DNA of 64,000 nucleotides. It comes from Apis mellifera (Eukaryota; Arthropoda; Insecta; Hymenoptera; Apidae). The notes below the pieces were generated by a model. The model worked only from the letters and a program-made list of their open reading frames with translations, was not told where the DNA came from and did not search any database. Location: assembly GCF_003254395.2 (NCBI RefSeq), contig NC_037644.1:3681501-3745500 (forward strand), read 5' to 3'. Both the position numbers and the translations under genes were made by a program. Shown here piece after piece: positions 1-11,694 of the stretch. Positions within the stretch are counted from its first letter, which is position 1. The number at the start of each line of letters is the position of its first letter.

Positions 1-1566
1 GAACAATCGAAAGATAATTAAAAGATAAATACACGATAAAATCTTTAAATAAGAAATAATGATTATAAAACAATATTTATAAATCGTTATCTACTCTGTA
101 ATTAAGTAATTGAGTTGTTCATTTTTAAACTTTTAACTATCAATGTTCCGTGATTTATGGACAAGAGTGTATATAACGTATACTGCGCATGCTTTTTTCT
201 TTCTTCCTCGACTTATTTGTTAGGAAATCTTTCTTTCAACGTAGATATCGAAATGTAATGAAACTATTTACGTACGTAGCAAGAACTTTCTGCTCAAGTG
301 AATGCACTCTAGAAGAAAGATTGTTATTTTGAGATATCTTCCAATTTTCGACGATTTCAGACAAGAAACAAGGTTAGAAATATGCGTAGAATCGGTATGT
401 ACAATGCCTGCATCTCCATCCGATACCGCCAGAGAGCGGTGTATCGCGTGTTTCTCGCGAAAAGGTGAAATCAAGAAGCCACGAACAAACGTCGAAAAGA
501 ATCGATATGTACAGATCTCTTTTTCTGTGTGTTCATCGAGTTGTATTTAACACTCGTGTTCGTTCTATCTTTTGTGCACATATCCTGAATCTAGAATGGC
601 CCCGGAACAAATTAAGAGTGATGCATCAAATTTATAGGTAACCTAACCTAAAAAAATTTGTAGTGTTCGCGAGAAAATTGAAAATATTACTGTCGTCTAG
701 TATATCATATCTGTGGTGGTGTTGACATTTTAATCCTTCGAGTCTTGACTAATAATTATTTTTATTTTATCGTGTTTCTTTTATTATCACATTGTGTAAT
801 TTGATGAGATTCTCTTATCTATTTGTAAACGTGTATTAATATAAAATATTAATTACATTCAAAAAAATAGTTTATATAACAATATACGACCATATACATA
901 TGGAACGATGTATAAAAAATTATTACAGTTTTATTGAAATGTTTTATTTTACTTATTATATTTACAAGACTTTGCCCTATAATTTTTAATTGTTTCACTT
1001 GTTCGCTCACTAAAAAATTGTCTAAATAATTAAAATAAATTTTATGTGAGATTTCTAAGATGGCTATAAAATAATACCAATATTAATGAATATTATATTT
1101 ATTAGAAACCATAAACAAGTTTCTTAAAATATATTTCTCAATGCTTTTTACAAACATTGTTTACATAAAAAACACGATATAAATAATTATAATCCAGGAC
1201 ATAAAGGATTAAATTGTGCCATACTCATCATATCTTTTTTCAATTCGTTGAAAAAAAAAGAAAAAGAAAAAACAAAAAAACTAACTGTTACTTCTTATCC
1301 TTCACACACGAAGCAATCTTCACGAACGATTTCGCCTAACTTTTTAACTCGAATCTAATTAAAAAAAAACAAGTGCAAACCTTTCATCATATCGCGGACA
1401 TAAATGGATAATCTCTAATAATGGCTGATGGGCGAATAATCGAATAGTTTTTCTATTAACAGTATGTAAAATCAACGGAAGGGGAATACCACCTACTTAT
1501 ATTTTCTTACTGTTTTCACGAACGATTTCGCAACTCTTCCGTGCGTAGAGAGAGGGAGTAGGAGAA
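1..1566. other. Intergenic, AT-rich, with one GC-richer island
   Basis: No gene is assembled here. Positions about 280-620 are richer in GC and CpG than the surroundings and are open on the plus strand (302-550). An ATG at 403 starts a short reading MPASPSDTARE... ending at a GT-like donor near 463, but no partner exon was found, so I do not call it a gene. A 17-bp sequence, TTCACGAACGATTTCGC, occurs at 1319-1335 and again at 1515-1531, upstream of the TATA box at 1567. Otherwise only A/T homopolymers are visible. Confidence 0.6.
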
Positions 1567-1620
1567 TATAAAACGTGTTAGTCGCCGAGTAGAAGAAGCT
1601 AGTAGAGAAAGTCAGAGCCA
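1567..1620 (+). promoter_or_regulatory. TATA-box core promoter of an unidentified plus-strand gene
   Basis: TATAAAA lies at 1567-1573, preceded by a GA-rich stretch (GAGAGAGGG near 1547) of the type bound by GAGA factor in insects. Transcription would start about 30 nt downstream, near 1597. A long GC-richer leader follows and leads to an ATG and a good splice donor at 1888/1889. The grouping of TATA, leader, ATG and donor on one strand is the evidence; each element alone would be weak. Confidence 0.45.
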
Positions 1621-1865
1621 GATCACCGGTCGAGGAGGTCGTGAAAAATTCGTTACGCGATTATTATAACAAATCGATAATCGCAAGCGCGCATTCCATT
1701 CGAAGCCTCGAAATCCTTGGTTATCTGGACCGACCGTTAGAATCAGAAAAATTCCTATATAATTTTTATACCTGGATAGAATCGAATAGATGAACCGTTT
1801 TCTCCGAGTAAATTGAAAGATTTCAATCTATTCTTCTAGGACAAAAAAAAAAAAAGAACGTCGAA

Positions 1866-1888
1866 ATGGATGCAGTCAAAGCTTTATG
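1866..1888 (+). CDS. Putative first coding exon, MDAVKAL..., partial gene
   Basis: ATG at 1866 in a good insect context (GAAATGG) begins a 23-nt reading, MDAVKAL, with two bases (TG) left over before a consensus donor (ATG/GTAAGC at 1889). The next residue would be Trp or Cys. A lysine followed by Ala-Leu is how many signal peptides begin, so the rest may be a secreted or membrane protein; this is inference only. The leader contains one short upstream ORF (1790-1816, MNRFLRVN). I looked for a phase-compatible next exon and did not find a convincing one; an exon-like segment at 3589-3642 is in the wrong phase to follow directly. The product is unknown. Confidence 0.35.
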
Positions 1889-3588
1889 GTAAGCTATATG
1901 GGAGATACAATAAGGGAGATACAATACAATCGGTTTTTTTTAAAATGTCGATTCGTTTCTTTGCATAATAATTTCGAGAAAATATCAAAGAAAAAGAACT
2001 GTATCGATTTGCAAAAAAAAAAAAACGATAAAGCTTTCACTGTACTTGTATATTTTTTCAAGCGAATTTTTCAATGCGCATGGGTTACACGCATTTCTCT
2101 CTTGTATGCCAATGTAACGACGAACGAAGATTTTTTATACGAGACTTGATTTCATCTTCATTCGATGCCGAAGAAAAAAAAAAGAAAGAGCGACGCGCCG
2201 ATTTGTAAGAAAAAAAAAAGAAAAAAAAAAAGAAACAATCCTTACACGTGTAAGAAAAGAAGGAGAGACAACGACGAGGGATTAAAGCTCGAGCGAGTTT
2301 TAATCGATGAGAGATACAGGTAAATGAGATCGATTGGTGGTCTCCTGAAGGCCGGTTAAATTTTTTAAGTAAATCTTTTCCTCGTAAGAAAAAGAATAAA
2401 AGTTGGAATAAACGCTTTGTAATACCGATCGTACATATCATACAATGAAAATGGACCATAGAAACGACGAGAATGCTCAGTAATCGAATAGTTAACGTGG
2501 AACACCATCGATCGAAATTTAGATAAGAAAAAAATTAGGACAATTTGTGAAATGTGTATCTGTCGAAAATGATCCAGGCTCGAAAACGATCGGGTTCGAA
2601 TTTCGTATCGTATCGTTTATTAACTTCAGATAATTTCATTTCATTCTCTTGCTGTTGAAAAATTTCGTGTATAATTATAAGATCATGATCGAGAATTATT
2701 GGACAGTTGCAGATGAAATGGTCGAATAATTTTTAATATGATATATTATATTTCGTTTCCATAAATAATTTCTCTTAAAAAAAAGAAAAGCTTCCTTTTT
2801 AACGAGAACCGTGATTTTATCAATCAAATTATCGAAATGAGACATTTAACGACTTATGAGATTCGCAACAGTCCAATACACTTTATCCATTCGTTGTTTC
2901 GTCATTTTCATAACAATTGTTAACAGCAGCAGGAATATCAAAAGCAAGAACGAACCTACGCTATTTGAAAACAAGAATTTCGATGGGATATTTCGATACG
3001 CTGCTATTCGTAGAAATATATTCTTTTAGCGATAATATGTTTTTATCCGTTCGTTTTAGACCAGCTCTCGACGCGGAAACGTACACGATCAAATAGATGC
3101 TCCGAAAACAAGATCGATCGATGAATTTCTACGAAATTTTTCTTTATTTATTTATTTACTTTTTTCTCTCTCTCGCAATTTTACAGCCATCCGAGAATGG
3201 AAAGTGAAAAAAAAAGTTTCGGAGCATTTCACACAGTTTTTACCGCGAGAATTCCGTCTCGAGCACGCACATAAAGAGGATAAAAGCGAAATGGAAATAA
3301 AACAAAAACAGGGGAAGTAAAGGTTGCGCCTTTGCGCGTGTACGAGCGGTCCGTGCCTATATCTGTGCGCGCGCATTCAATTGGTCGCCCTCGACCACGT
3401 ATATTTCTTTGGCTTGTAAATAATTATATGGACCGAGTGAAATTAGCGGTTGGGACGAGGGAAGGGAGCGAGACTGAACGATGGAGGGGAAGATAAGAGA
3501 AAGAAAGAAAGAGAAACTTTAACGGATATGTACGAATAATTGTATAAAGACTGATTAGACTTACTTTGGTATTTATTCTAATTCACAG

Positions 3589-3642
3589 TTAAACGCTATC
3601 GCTTTGCGCGCTCTTGAATACTCACGGAGCACGAAACCAAAG
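3589..3642 (+). other. Exon-like segment with good splice borders
   Basis: A pyrimidine-rich acceptor ending TTCACAG (up to 3588) is followed by 54 nt open only in phase 0 (LNAIALRALEYSRSTKPK) and then a donor CAAAG/GTATTC. The segment has coding-like composition amid AT-rich DNA. It cannot directly follow the 1866-1888 exon, because that exon ends in phase 2 and this one would then begin with a stop codon. It may be chance or an exon of an unassembled gene. Confidence 0.2.
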
Positions 3643-6135
3643 GTATTCAAATTCCTGGCTCAAATTCCATTTTTCTCTTCTTCTTTGACGTCTGTCCGAT
3701 TGCATTTCTCACTCTTTTCTTTCATTTCTTCTCATAATTTTTTTTTTTGCTGTTCCTTAAATTTTTTAAATATTTTGTTATCCTCGATTTCGAAACATAA
3801 TTTCCATCCCGTGAACGGCCTATGAGATTTACTTTCGTTGCATAATTATGAATATCCATAGAATCTGTATGTAAAATAGGAAAAGAAGGATGAAAAGAGT
3901 GAAAGACAAGAAAAATTGACATTTTCAATTATTTATTATTCGTATTTGTTTTCATAATTTTGTTTGTCAATTTGCCATTTCTGCATCCAGGAAAGATTCA
4001 TCGATTTTACCATTCATGGAAATGTGCGAACGGAGCAAAGAGAAAAAGAAAAATGGTATGCGCGATTATAACAGCGACACTATTATTGTCACATCGTATC
4101 AATATTATTCGATGCATCGTATAAGCAAGTAAACTAGATGTAAACTTTGTATATTCATTTACCAAGAAAATAAAGATAAATTATTCGACATGTGTGTATA
4201 AGTTTCTTATATTTCATGTGCAATATTTTAAAAAGAATTGCATAATAATTAATACTTTATTTATTATCATTTTATAAATAGATTATTCACTATTTATAAT
4301 CATTGTCCTATAAATCAATTTTTAATCGAATCTTGTCTGCTATTGCTATGAAAATTAAAGAATCTTTTTCAGTTGCATTTTTGCTATTAATAGAATATTA
4401 ATTTATTATTCTTTTTAATAATTTCAATCTTAATGATGAAAAGAAATTATACGTATAATTATTTTATCGGAATATTCTTGTTGCTCTTGTGATATAATGA
4501 TGATGCAAAGACAAAGTAAAAAAAAAAATCTTATTTAAAAATGAATTTTTCTATTTATATATATTTTCTACTTAATTTGCAATACGTAAGTAAAAAAAAA
4601 GATTTATCCTTTTTTTTGTCTCTTCTTTCAACTTCGTAGGTATAAATATTAACATGAATGATTTTAAAAAAATATCAAATTATATCAAATTAGGAAAATC
4701 AAAAATATCGGGTTGATGTATTTTAACGATAGATAAAATAAAAGATCGTTTCGTCCACTAATTCATTCGTTTATTCATTTATTTATTTTATATTCGTATT
4801 CGTATTTAGTTTCCTTACGACATTGGTAAAACGGTTATTTACATAACGCCGTAATAAGCTATGACTAGATGCATTGACGGTTTAGGACTGTCTTGGAAAT
4901 GTTACTAACAACACGAGAAAAAACGTTAACAGAGGGAGCTCCGATTTCGACCACGTTAAATTAGGAGTGAAAATGATCCTGTTCGAAAATGCTCGACCGT
5001 TTCGCGTCGCATTATCCTTTCGCGTATTTTATTCGCGTTTCGCATCGTGTATCCTTTTCCCCGTTTGGCGTTTTATTCGTTGTTCAGGAGCGTTATTAGC
5101 GTTATTCTTTCTCATCATCGTTTTATCGATCGTCGATAACATCGTTCTTCCTTTTTTTTACTTGACGCGTACGCGTCGTTCGTTGATCGTTTTTTTTCTT
5201 AATTCGAAATTAAAGCTACAATCTTACAAATTAGATTAAGATTTCGCGCTACGTTTATTACGTTCTCGTCTGTACGTACAGTATAAAATACTAGGCGATT
5301 CTACGAGTGAGTCTTGTTAGGAGCGCTACCCGTTTAACCAACCGAATCATCGTCATTCGATGTAACGGTGAATCGACTCGCATTCGTTTATTTGTTTATT
5401 TGTCCATTTTTTTTTTTTCATTTTACTTTTAACACAATGTGCTTATTTACTATACAGAGATGGAAAGAAGGCACTCGAAACGGCACTTACTATCTCGTAT
5501 TATCTACTCACGCTTCTATATCATATATCGTTTGGAAGAACAATGACGCAATTAAAAAATTGCAGATTATCAATTAAATGCACACGACTAATCTCAGATA
5601 TATCTTTTTAATTTTAATTTGTCTAATCGTAGGAACGGTTGCCTTCTTTTTTTTCAAATAATTAGATACAACATTTCGTTTATCGTTAACATTACATCAA
5701 CAATTTATCACACTAACGATAAGACTTTATCAATCGTTTAATCATCTAATTTCGATCAAAAATAAAATTAATCTTCTTCGCGAAGAATCCAATACGGATC
5801 CGATTCGGCCCTATTTTTATCAATTGCGTTAGGAATGATCGATCGAATTCTACCGAATGCCTTTTTTCCTTATCTGCACAATACTCAAGTACACAGGAAA
5901 TTGTTGGAGCGCAGCGGAAACGCGACTGGAAACGCGTCAAACTTATATACATATACGCCACTTTTCCTTTATTTATCAAGGAAAAGCAATATTTTTTTTT
6001 TTTTCTTCTCAGAATCTGATTGCCGAAACTGTGAATTGAATTTATCATGTATTTATTCTTCGGATGTTCCCTCTTGTCAATGGCAGGTACACGGACGTAT
6101 TGACTCGACGAAGATCAGAAATATCGCGCGCACAG

Positions 6136-6166
6136 GAAGAAGAAGAAGAAGAAGAAGAAGAAGAAA
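6136..6166. repeat. (GAA)n microsatellite
   Basis: About ten GAA units in a row. They create a poly-Glu or poly-Arg reading in overlapping frames that should not be taken as a gene. Confidence 0.9.
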
Positions 6167-6249
6167 ATCAACTAGTTCTAATCAAGCAGAACGCATAATA
6201 TATAATACGTATACTTGTGTACAACTCGTGTATACGTGCCAAATATAAT

Positions 6250-6370
6250 TTGTATATAATATATATATATATATATATATGTATGTATATATTATCTGTA
6301 TATTCTCATTTCCTTACATATATATATACATACAATATATATATATATATATTGTATGTATATATATACG
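6250..6370. repeat. (TA)n tract and 50-bp perfect palindrome
   Basis: A TA/GTAT microsatellite at about 6252-6300 is followed by a perfect 50-bp inverted repeat at 6319-6368. Its arms contain CATACAAT and ATTGTATG and meet at 6343/6344, so it could extrude as a cruciform. Confidence 0.85.
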
Positions 6371-7683
6371 TATGTATATTAAGTCGTACAATATAAAATC
6401 TACAGTCACAACAGTTAACAATTAATCATTGACGGGTATAATAAACAAGTAATTCATTACTTATTACTTAAACCTCCGAAACAGATTTTTCGTTGGTCCG
6501 TTGGTTCGAAAATTGGTGGACGAGAGAAGAGTGGGGGGGAGGAGGGGAGGAAGAAGGACGGGTAGATACATTCGATGAAAATGTTTCTTTTTTTTTTTTT
6601 AAGCCGCATCGCATATTGACTTTTTGCACGACTACATCTATTAAGGACACCCAAGAATTGATCAAAGTTGCTCTCGATTGCCTAGAGACGTAACACCTAC
6701 GTAACGCTACTTAATTAATCTCATTTTTTTATTGACTATAATTTATACACCAATTTTCGAACCTTGTCGCACGAATTAATTCGAGGAGGCTATGAATATT
6801 TAGTACGAGTATTTAGGGAAGAGAAATAATAATTCTAGCAACGATTCCTTTTTTTTCTCGAGGGAGGGGGGGGAAAAAAAAACGATCTCCGTCAACGAGA
6901 GAAGGCCGAACAACTTTTTGTTCCCTGCCCTACCAGTCTATTTGACGCGTTCTTTTTTTTTTTTTTGTTTTTGTTTTTTTGGATAATACACACAGAATAA
7001 TAATTTTTCTCGCCATCTCGTTAATGATTCATCGTGATATAAAGCCGCGACCTCATTGAAGCAACAATGAGAAGAAACTTTACTCGCCTACATGGTTTGA
7101 CAACAAATATATGTCAAATTATAAGTAACATTTTATTGGAACGCACAAGCGATATAATCAGAGGAACATCTCGATTTTGTTTCAAAGCTATATTTCCTAG
7201 TAACGAGGAACATGTGTTGCTTCAATAAGAAATAGCACGATCCTGGCAATTTTTTTTCGTAAAATATTAATAAAAATGCAGCTCAAGAGATCGATGCCAG
7301 GACAGTTAAGAAAAACTGAGAGAATTTATGATTTTTTTTAATCGATGCAGCAAATGAATCAGCCTTATTTTTCTAATAAATTTTTACGAAATCACAGGAC
7401 CGTAATCCTAATTTAATAATCCTCCACCTTTGAAGAAACGATATTGAACGTGATTTTCGGAACGTCATCACCGTTACTTTTACTTTTACACATCTTATTT
7501 CGCTATAACCTTTATACATCGCAACACGTTAGTATATCAAGCAAGCTTCGATATATACTTGGATCATTGAACGGATTCCCCAACGTGTAATTTGTATATA
7601 AGTACGTTGGAACGCATTAAATTCTCGTTTTACTTTCCTATCGATCGATCGAACGATTGGTAAAATTGCAATTTTCGTTCAAG

Positions 7684-7730
7684 TACACATACACGCACGC
7701 ACGCATACACACGCACACACGCACGCATAC
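7684..7730. repeat. CA/CG-rich imperfect microsatellite
   Basis: An ACACGCACGCACGCATACACA-type tract made of interleaved CA, CGCA and TA dinucleotides. Confidence 0.75.
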
Positions 7731-10589
7731 CCTATATACGAAGGTGTAATTTGAATCGATACGATCGATCGAGCATGCTATGTTGTATGATATCGATAAT
7801 GGTAAATATCAACGTATATTCGCCTGAAGCGCTATAACAAATAATGGTAGTGAACAAACACGTAGAACGTTCCGTAATTATATAAACCTAAGCTATCGCA
7901 TGTATCCGTATATATATATATACTTTTCTACACGTTACGTATCGTATATATACATGTATGTATCGCTACAGCTATATAGGTATGTATAACGCGCCATGAT
8001 GCGTATCGTATGCGCATGCGCATCGAAATATAGGCAATATATATATATATACTGGTTATACACATAACCTATATCAATACGGAACACGTGTGCATATAAC
8101 ATACGTGTTATAAAGTTTACGCTAGACGCCTGCGCGATCTTTGCGATCTATCGACTTACCGCGTACTTTCTCGAACGCAGTTATCGATACTCTTTCTACC
8201 ACTTTTATATACTCCTTTCTTTCGTACACACGCCACTCTGTCGCACGTAAGCATGCACACTGTACGCGACGTATATTGCGCGTATGTATGAAAAAACGCT
8301 TACCAACGGAGACAGATAAATATATATATATATATTATGTAAATATTAATATTTAATTATTTAGTTAGTCGCGGATTACGGTAAGTTTAATTTTCGTTTG
8401 GATTTCACCGCTGGTCCGTTTATCGACTTAACAACTACTGGTATTAGGTATTTTATACATCAGGGTAGAACGAAAAATAAAATAGTGAAAAAAACTTGTC
8501 TCTCTAATTGTTACTATTAATTACAATATTCTATATCTTAATCTTATGTTAAATTTATTGACATTTCAGAATATCTAATGTAAATGAGCAAATAATAGAT
8601 CTCATCAGTCTACTTTGATAAATATCCTAATATTATCTAAAATTATTATAGCAAGAAATGAATAGAAAAGTAATTTTTGAACAACTTACAATTGATTATT
8701 TTAACAACTTAATCATCATGATAGAAGACAAAATTTTAATTCACTATTAAAAATATATGACTAGCATCAAAAAAGGCGTTACCCTACTTCGTTCCACCCC
8801 ACTATACATATATATTAATCTATAAACGTTTATCATCGATCATCTTTGCAAAATGGCCATGCAACAGACAGATCGAAATATTTCGGAAACAGAAGAATGC
8901 CGATCGTTATCCTTTACACGCCGATCTCAATGATCGCGCAGAGTAACGTTGTAGATACTTTCATCGGATAAGGCTGCATTAATTATTGTCTCTTTTGTTA
9001 TCTCGTCTCGTGCTCGTTGAAAGTGTACCCTTGTGTATCTCTTTCACCTTCTTCCGTCGATTCTAATTTCTCTGCAAAACCATCCTTCATAAGATTTTTT
9101 TATTTTTTATTTTATCCCTTATACTCACCTCGACGTAATAATATCTTATATATGCTTACTTTTTCTCTCGTTAATCCGCTCTTTAATCAGCAGATATCGA
9201 TATTACTTACATAACCTTTTTTTTTTTTTTTTTACGCAACGCATCGTTTTACGCGTTTCGTATTCTAAAATGTCAACAGCGCTCGAACATTCGTTCTCGG
9301 CTCGTCTCGTAGCATTCGTCACTCACGATTTAAATCGCTCGACAACTAACATTGTTTGTATTTTCGTTGAAGGACGTTAAAAGGTGAAAGAAGAAAGATA
9401 GTAATATAAAAGGAACGCGTAAGGGAAACGTAAATATATATATAATAATTAAAAATCCGTAAAAGGATAATTAGCATGAGGATTGATTGGATATTCAGCG
9501 AGAAAAAGAGATTATACATTAAATTTCAACACGATAATTTGAATAAAAAATACGTAAAAAGATTTGTCGATTGAGGTTATTAAGTAAATTAATGCGTTTA
9601 CGAAATTAGATGAAGCAAGACGGAAATAGAGTGTTACAATGGTGTAACGAAGACAGAGAGATGTCGTTCTTATCGTCTTGCTTCGTTCGATGCAATTTTC
9701 TTTTCAGTTAATAAATAAAATTCAATCAACATTTTTACATTTATCAACTTTTGTTTTTTTTAGAATATTAATTAGAATTTTAATTTCGAAAATTTCAATT
9801 TCAATATGTAATCATTATGATAGGAATTATCAATTTCTATTCTATGATTGATAAAATATTTTTAAATAAAATTAGTAAAAATTAAACACAACAATGTAAA
9901 CACTTGAAAAGAAAAGAAAAAAAATTATAGTAAATCCTTATTCAACGTTCTAACATCGCTTTTTTTTTGTTGGTTCGAACGAACACGAATTACTTGATTG
10001 GATTAAATCGTTTTATCTAATATACTAATTTTCTATAATTAATGCGTTAATTAGAAAAATTTGTCGAAAAACTGTTTATAGGAAAGTCAAAGTTTTTCCC
10101 GCGCGAATAAATGGAGTATGATCCTTTTTTTTTTTTTCGTAATAATTGGAAAGAATTCGTTCATCAAATCATCAACGTGCGCACATGCGTATGAAAATAC
10201 GCGTGTGCGTACATTGCGCGTATGTGCGTGATCAAAAAACGATTAACGCGGATTATACAATAAGAGAACAATTACTTTTAAAACGATAATTATAATTATT
10301 TTGTATGCTAGTGTACACTGTATTAATATGCAAAAAAAGAATAAATTAACGAGGAAAGGAAATGAAAACGCGAATGAATTAATAATCGCACGGACGGACG
10401 AATGATTACGCGATGCCAAGTTGCGAAAAATATTTAAAATGCGTACAATGAATAATCATATATGTATATAAATGTATATATAATATATATATATATAGAT
10501 ATAAAGGGAAGCAAAGAATCGCTTTCAATTGGAAAAGTAATTTCATCATAAAACTAGAATAGGGAAGAGTCGAATAAACAGCTTTGAAA

Positions 10590-10604
10590 GGGGGGGGGGG
10601 GGGG
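10590..10604. repeat. G15 homopolymer
   Basis: Fifteen consecutive G residues, unusual in DNA whose homopolymers are otherwise almost all A or T. Confidence 0.85.
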
Positions 10605-11694
10605 AGCAACGCGTCCCACGAAATAAAAGATTTGTGTAAGTAAACGAAAACGATTGTCTCGAGTCTTCAGTCTGCAATTATTTTGCTCATCGACGATTCG
10701 AAGAATTGATTCGAAACACGAATTCTATCTTACTGTTGTAAGTATTCTCTAAATGGCCTAATATTTATTAACGTTTTAATACTGTTAAATGTATTGTCCG
10801 TTTAATCGACATTTCAAGCATACAAGTTATGCTAACCTCATTTCGCGAGTCAAGCCTTCTATGATTTTTCTACGTTCGTTTTTTCTTTTTTTTTTTTCTT
10901 CTATTTTTATTCTTTTTTTTTTTTTTTTAAAAAGAAGGCTCGATTAACATTATTTTGCAAAACAACGAGTGGAAGAGAAATATTCGATGGAATACTGAGA
11001 AACTTGTTCGTTCGCGAACATCGATTGAGAATATCTTATTGAAAAGTGAAATTTATGTCATTATTGTGGAAGATATATCGCTCAAATTTGAATAGATCGA
11101 TTCAAAGAAAGTAAAAGAAACGAATCATACAAGTACTTACTTATACATGTTTATAAATAGATCCCGAGACAAACGCTTATTTAAAAAACGCTTCGATCTT
11201 GGTGCAAAATCGTGATCTTGTAATTTTTTTTTTTTCCCATTCCTTTCTTACTTCTTGCAAATTCTGACTTATAGATAGAAATTAAAGTAGGACAAGAAGC
11301 GAAAAAGTAGAAACAAGATTGGAAACAGAAGGCAAAAGAGAAAAAAAAAAGAATAAAAAAGAGAAGAAGAAATATAATATAATAAGAAAGTGTTGAACGA
11401 AAGAAATAAGAGGAAAAGAAATGTAAGAATTATAAAAAAGTATTCGAAAAATTGTTCATTATGGTTTAACCGTATGGCACGTATATAATGTAATGAGATC
11501 GAATGCAATGAGAACATTTTCATCGAGCATGCTGTCGGTTGCTTGTATGCACACACACGACACACACGCACACATATACACATTCACATCACATGTACAC
11601 AAATCCCCTCTTCCACTCCTCTTTCTCATCTTTCTCTTCTTATTTTCCTCGTCGCCCTTCTATGCGTGTAATTGAATCACGTTTTTCTTCTTTT

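Larger units (their letters stand above)
1889..11694. other. Long non-coding stretch, intergenic or intron of the upstream gene
   Basis: No convincing coding exon apart from the exon-like segment at 3589-3642. ORFs here (such as 4967-5239 and 5835-6248) are low-complexity or Arg/Phe-rich readings of CpG-containing DNA and lack splice partners. The tract holds poly(A) and poly(T) runs, a GAA microsatellite (6136-6166), TA repeats and a 50-bp palindrome (6250-6370), a CA/CG-rich tract (7684-7730), the NRF1-like sequence TGCGCATGCGCA (8011-8022) and a G15 run (10590-10604). CpG-rich islands occur near 4960-5350, 8100-8300 and 9240-9420. Confidence 0.6.

Noticed and set aside
2085..2459. 124-codon minus-strand ORF
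   Set aside because: Contains poly-Phe from A-runs and has no homology; open only because of low-complexity DNA.
2588..2605. GGGTTCGAATTTC, resembling a tRNA T-arm
   Set aside because: No acceptor stem, D-arm or anticodon arm can be formed around it.
6457..6693. Overlapping short ORFs on both strands
   Set aside because: Pro/Gly/Glu readings of a GGGGAGGA-rich patch; no splice partners.
11269..11583. 104-codon minus-strand ORF, mostly Phe/Leu/Ser
   Set aside because: A/G-rich purine strand read backwards just beyond the exchanger stop; probably 3' UTR.
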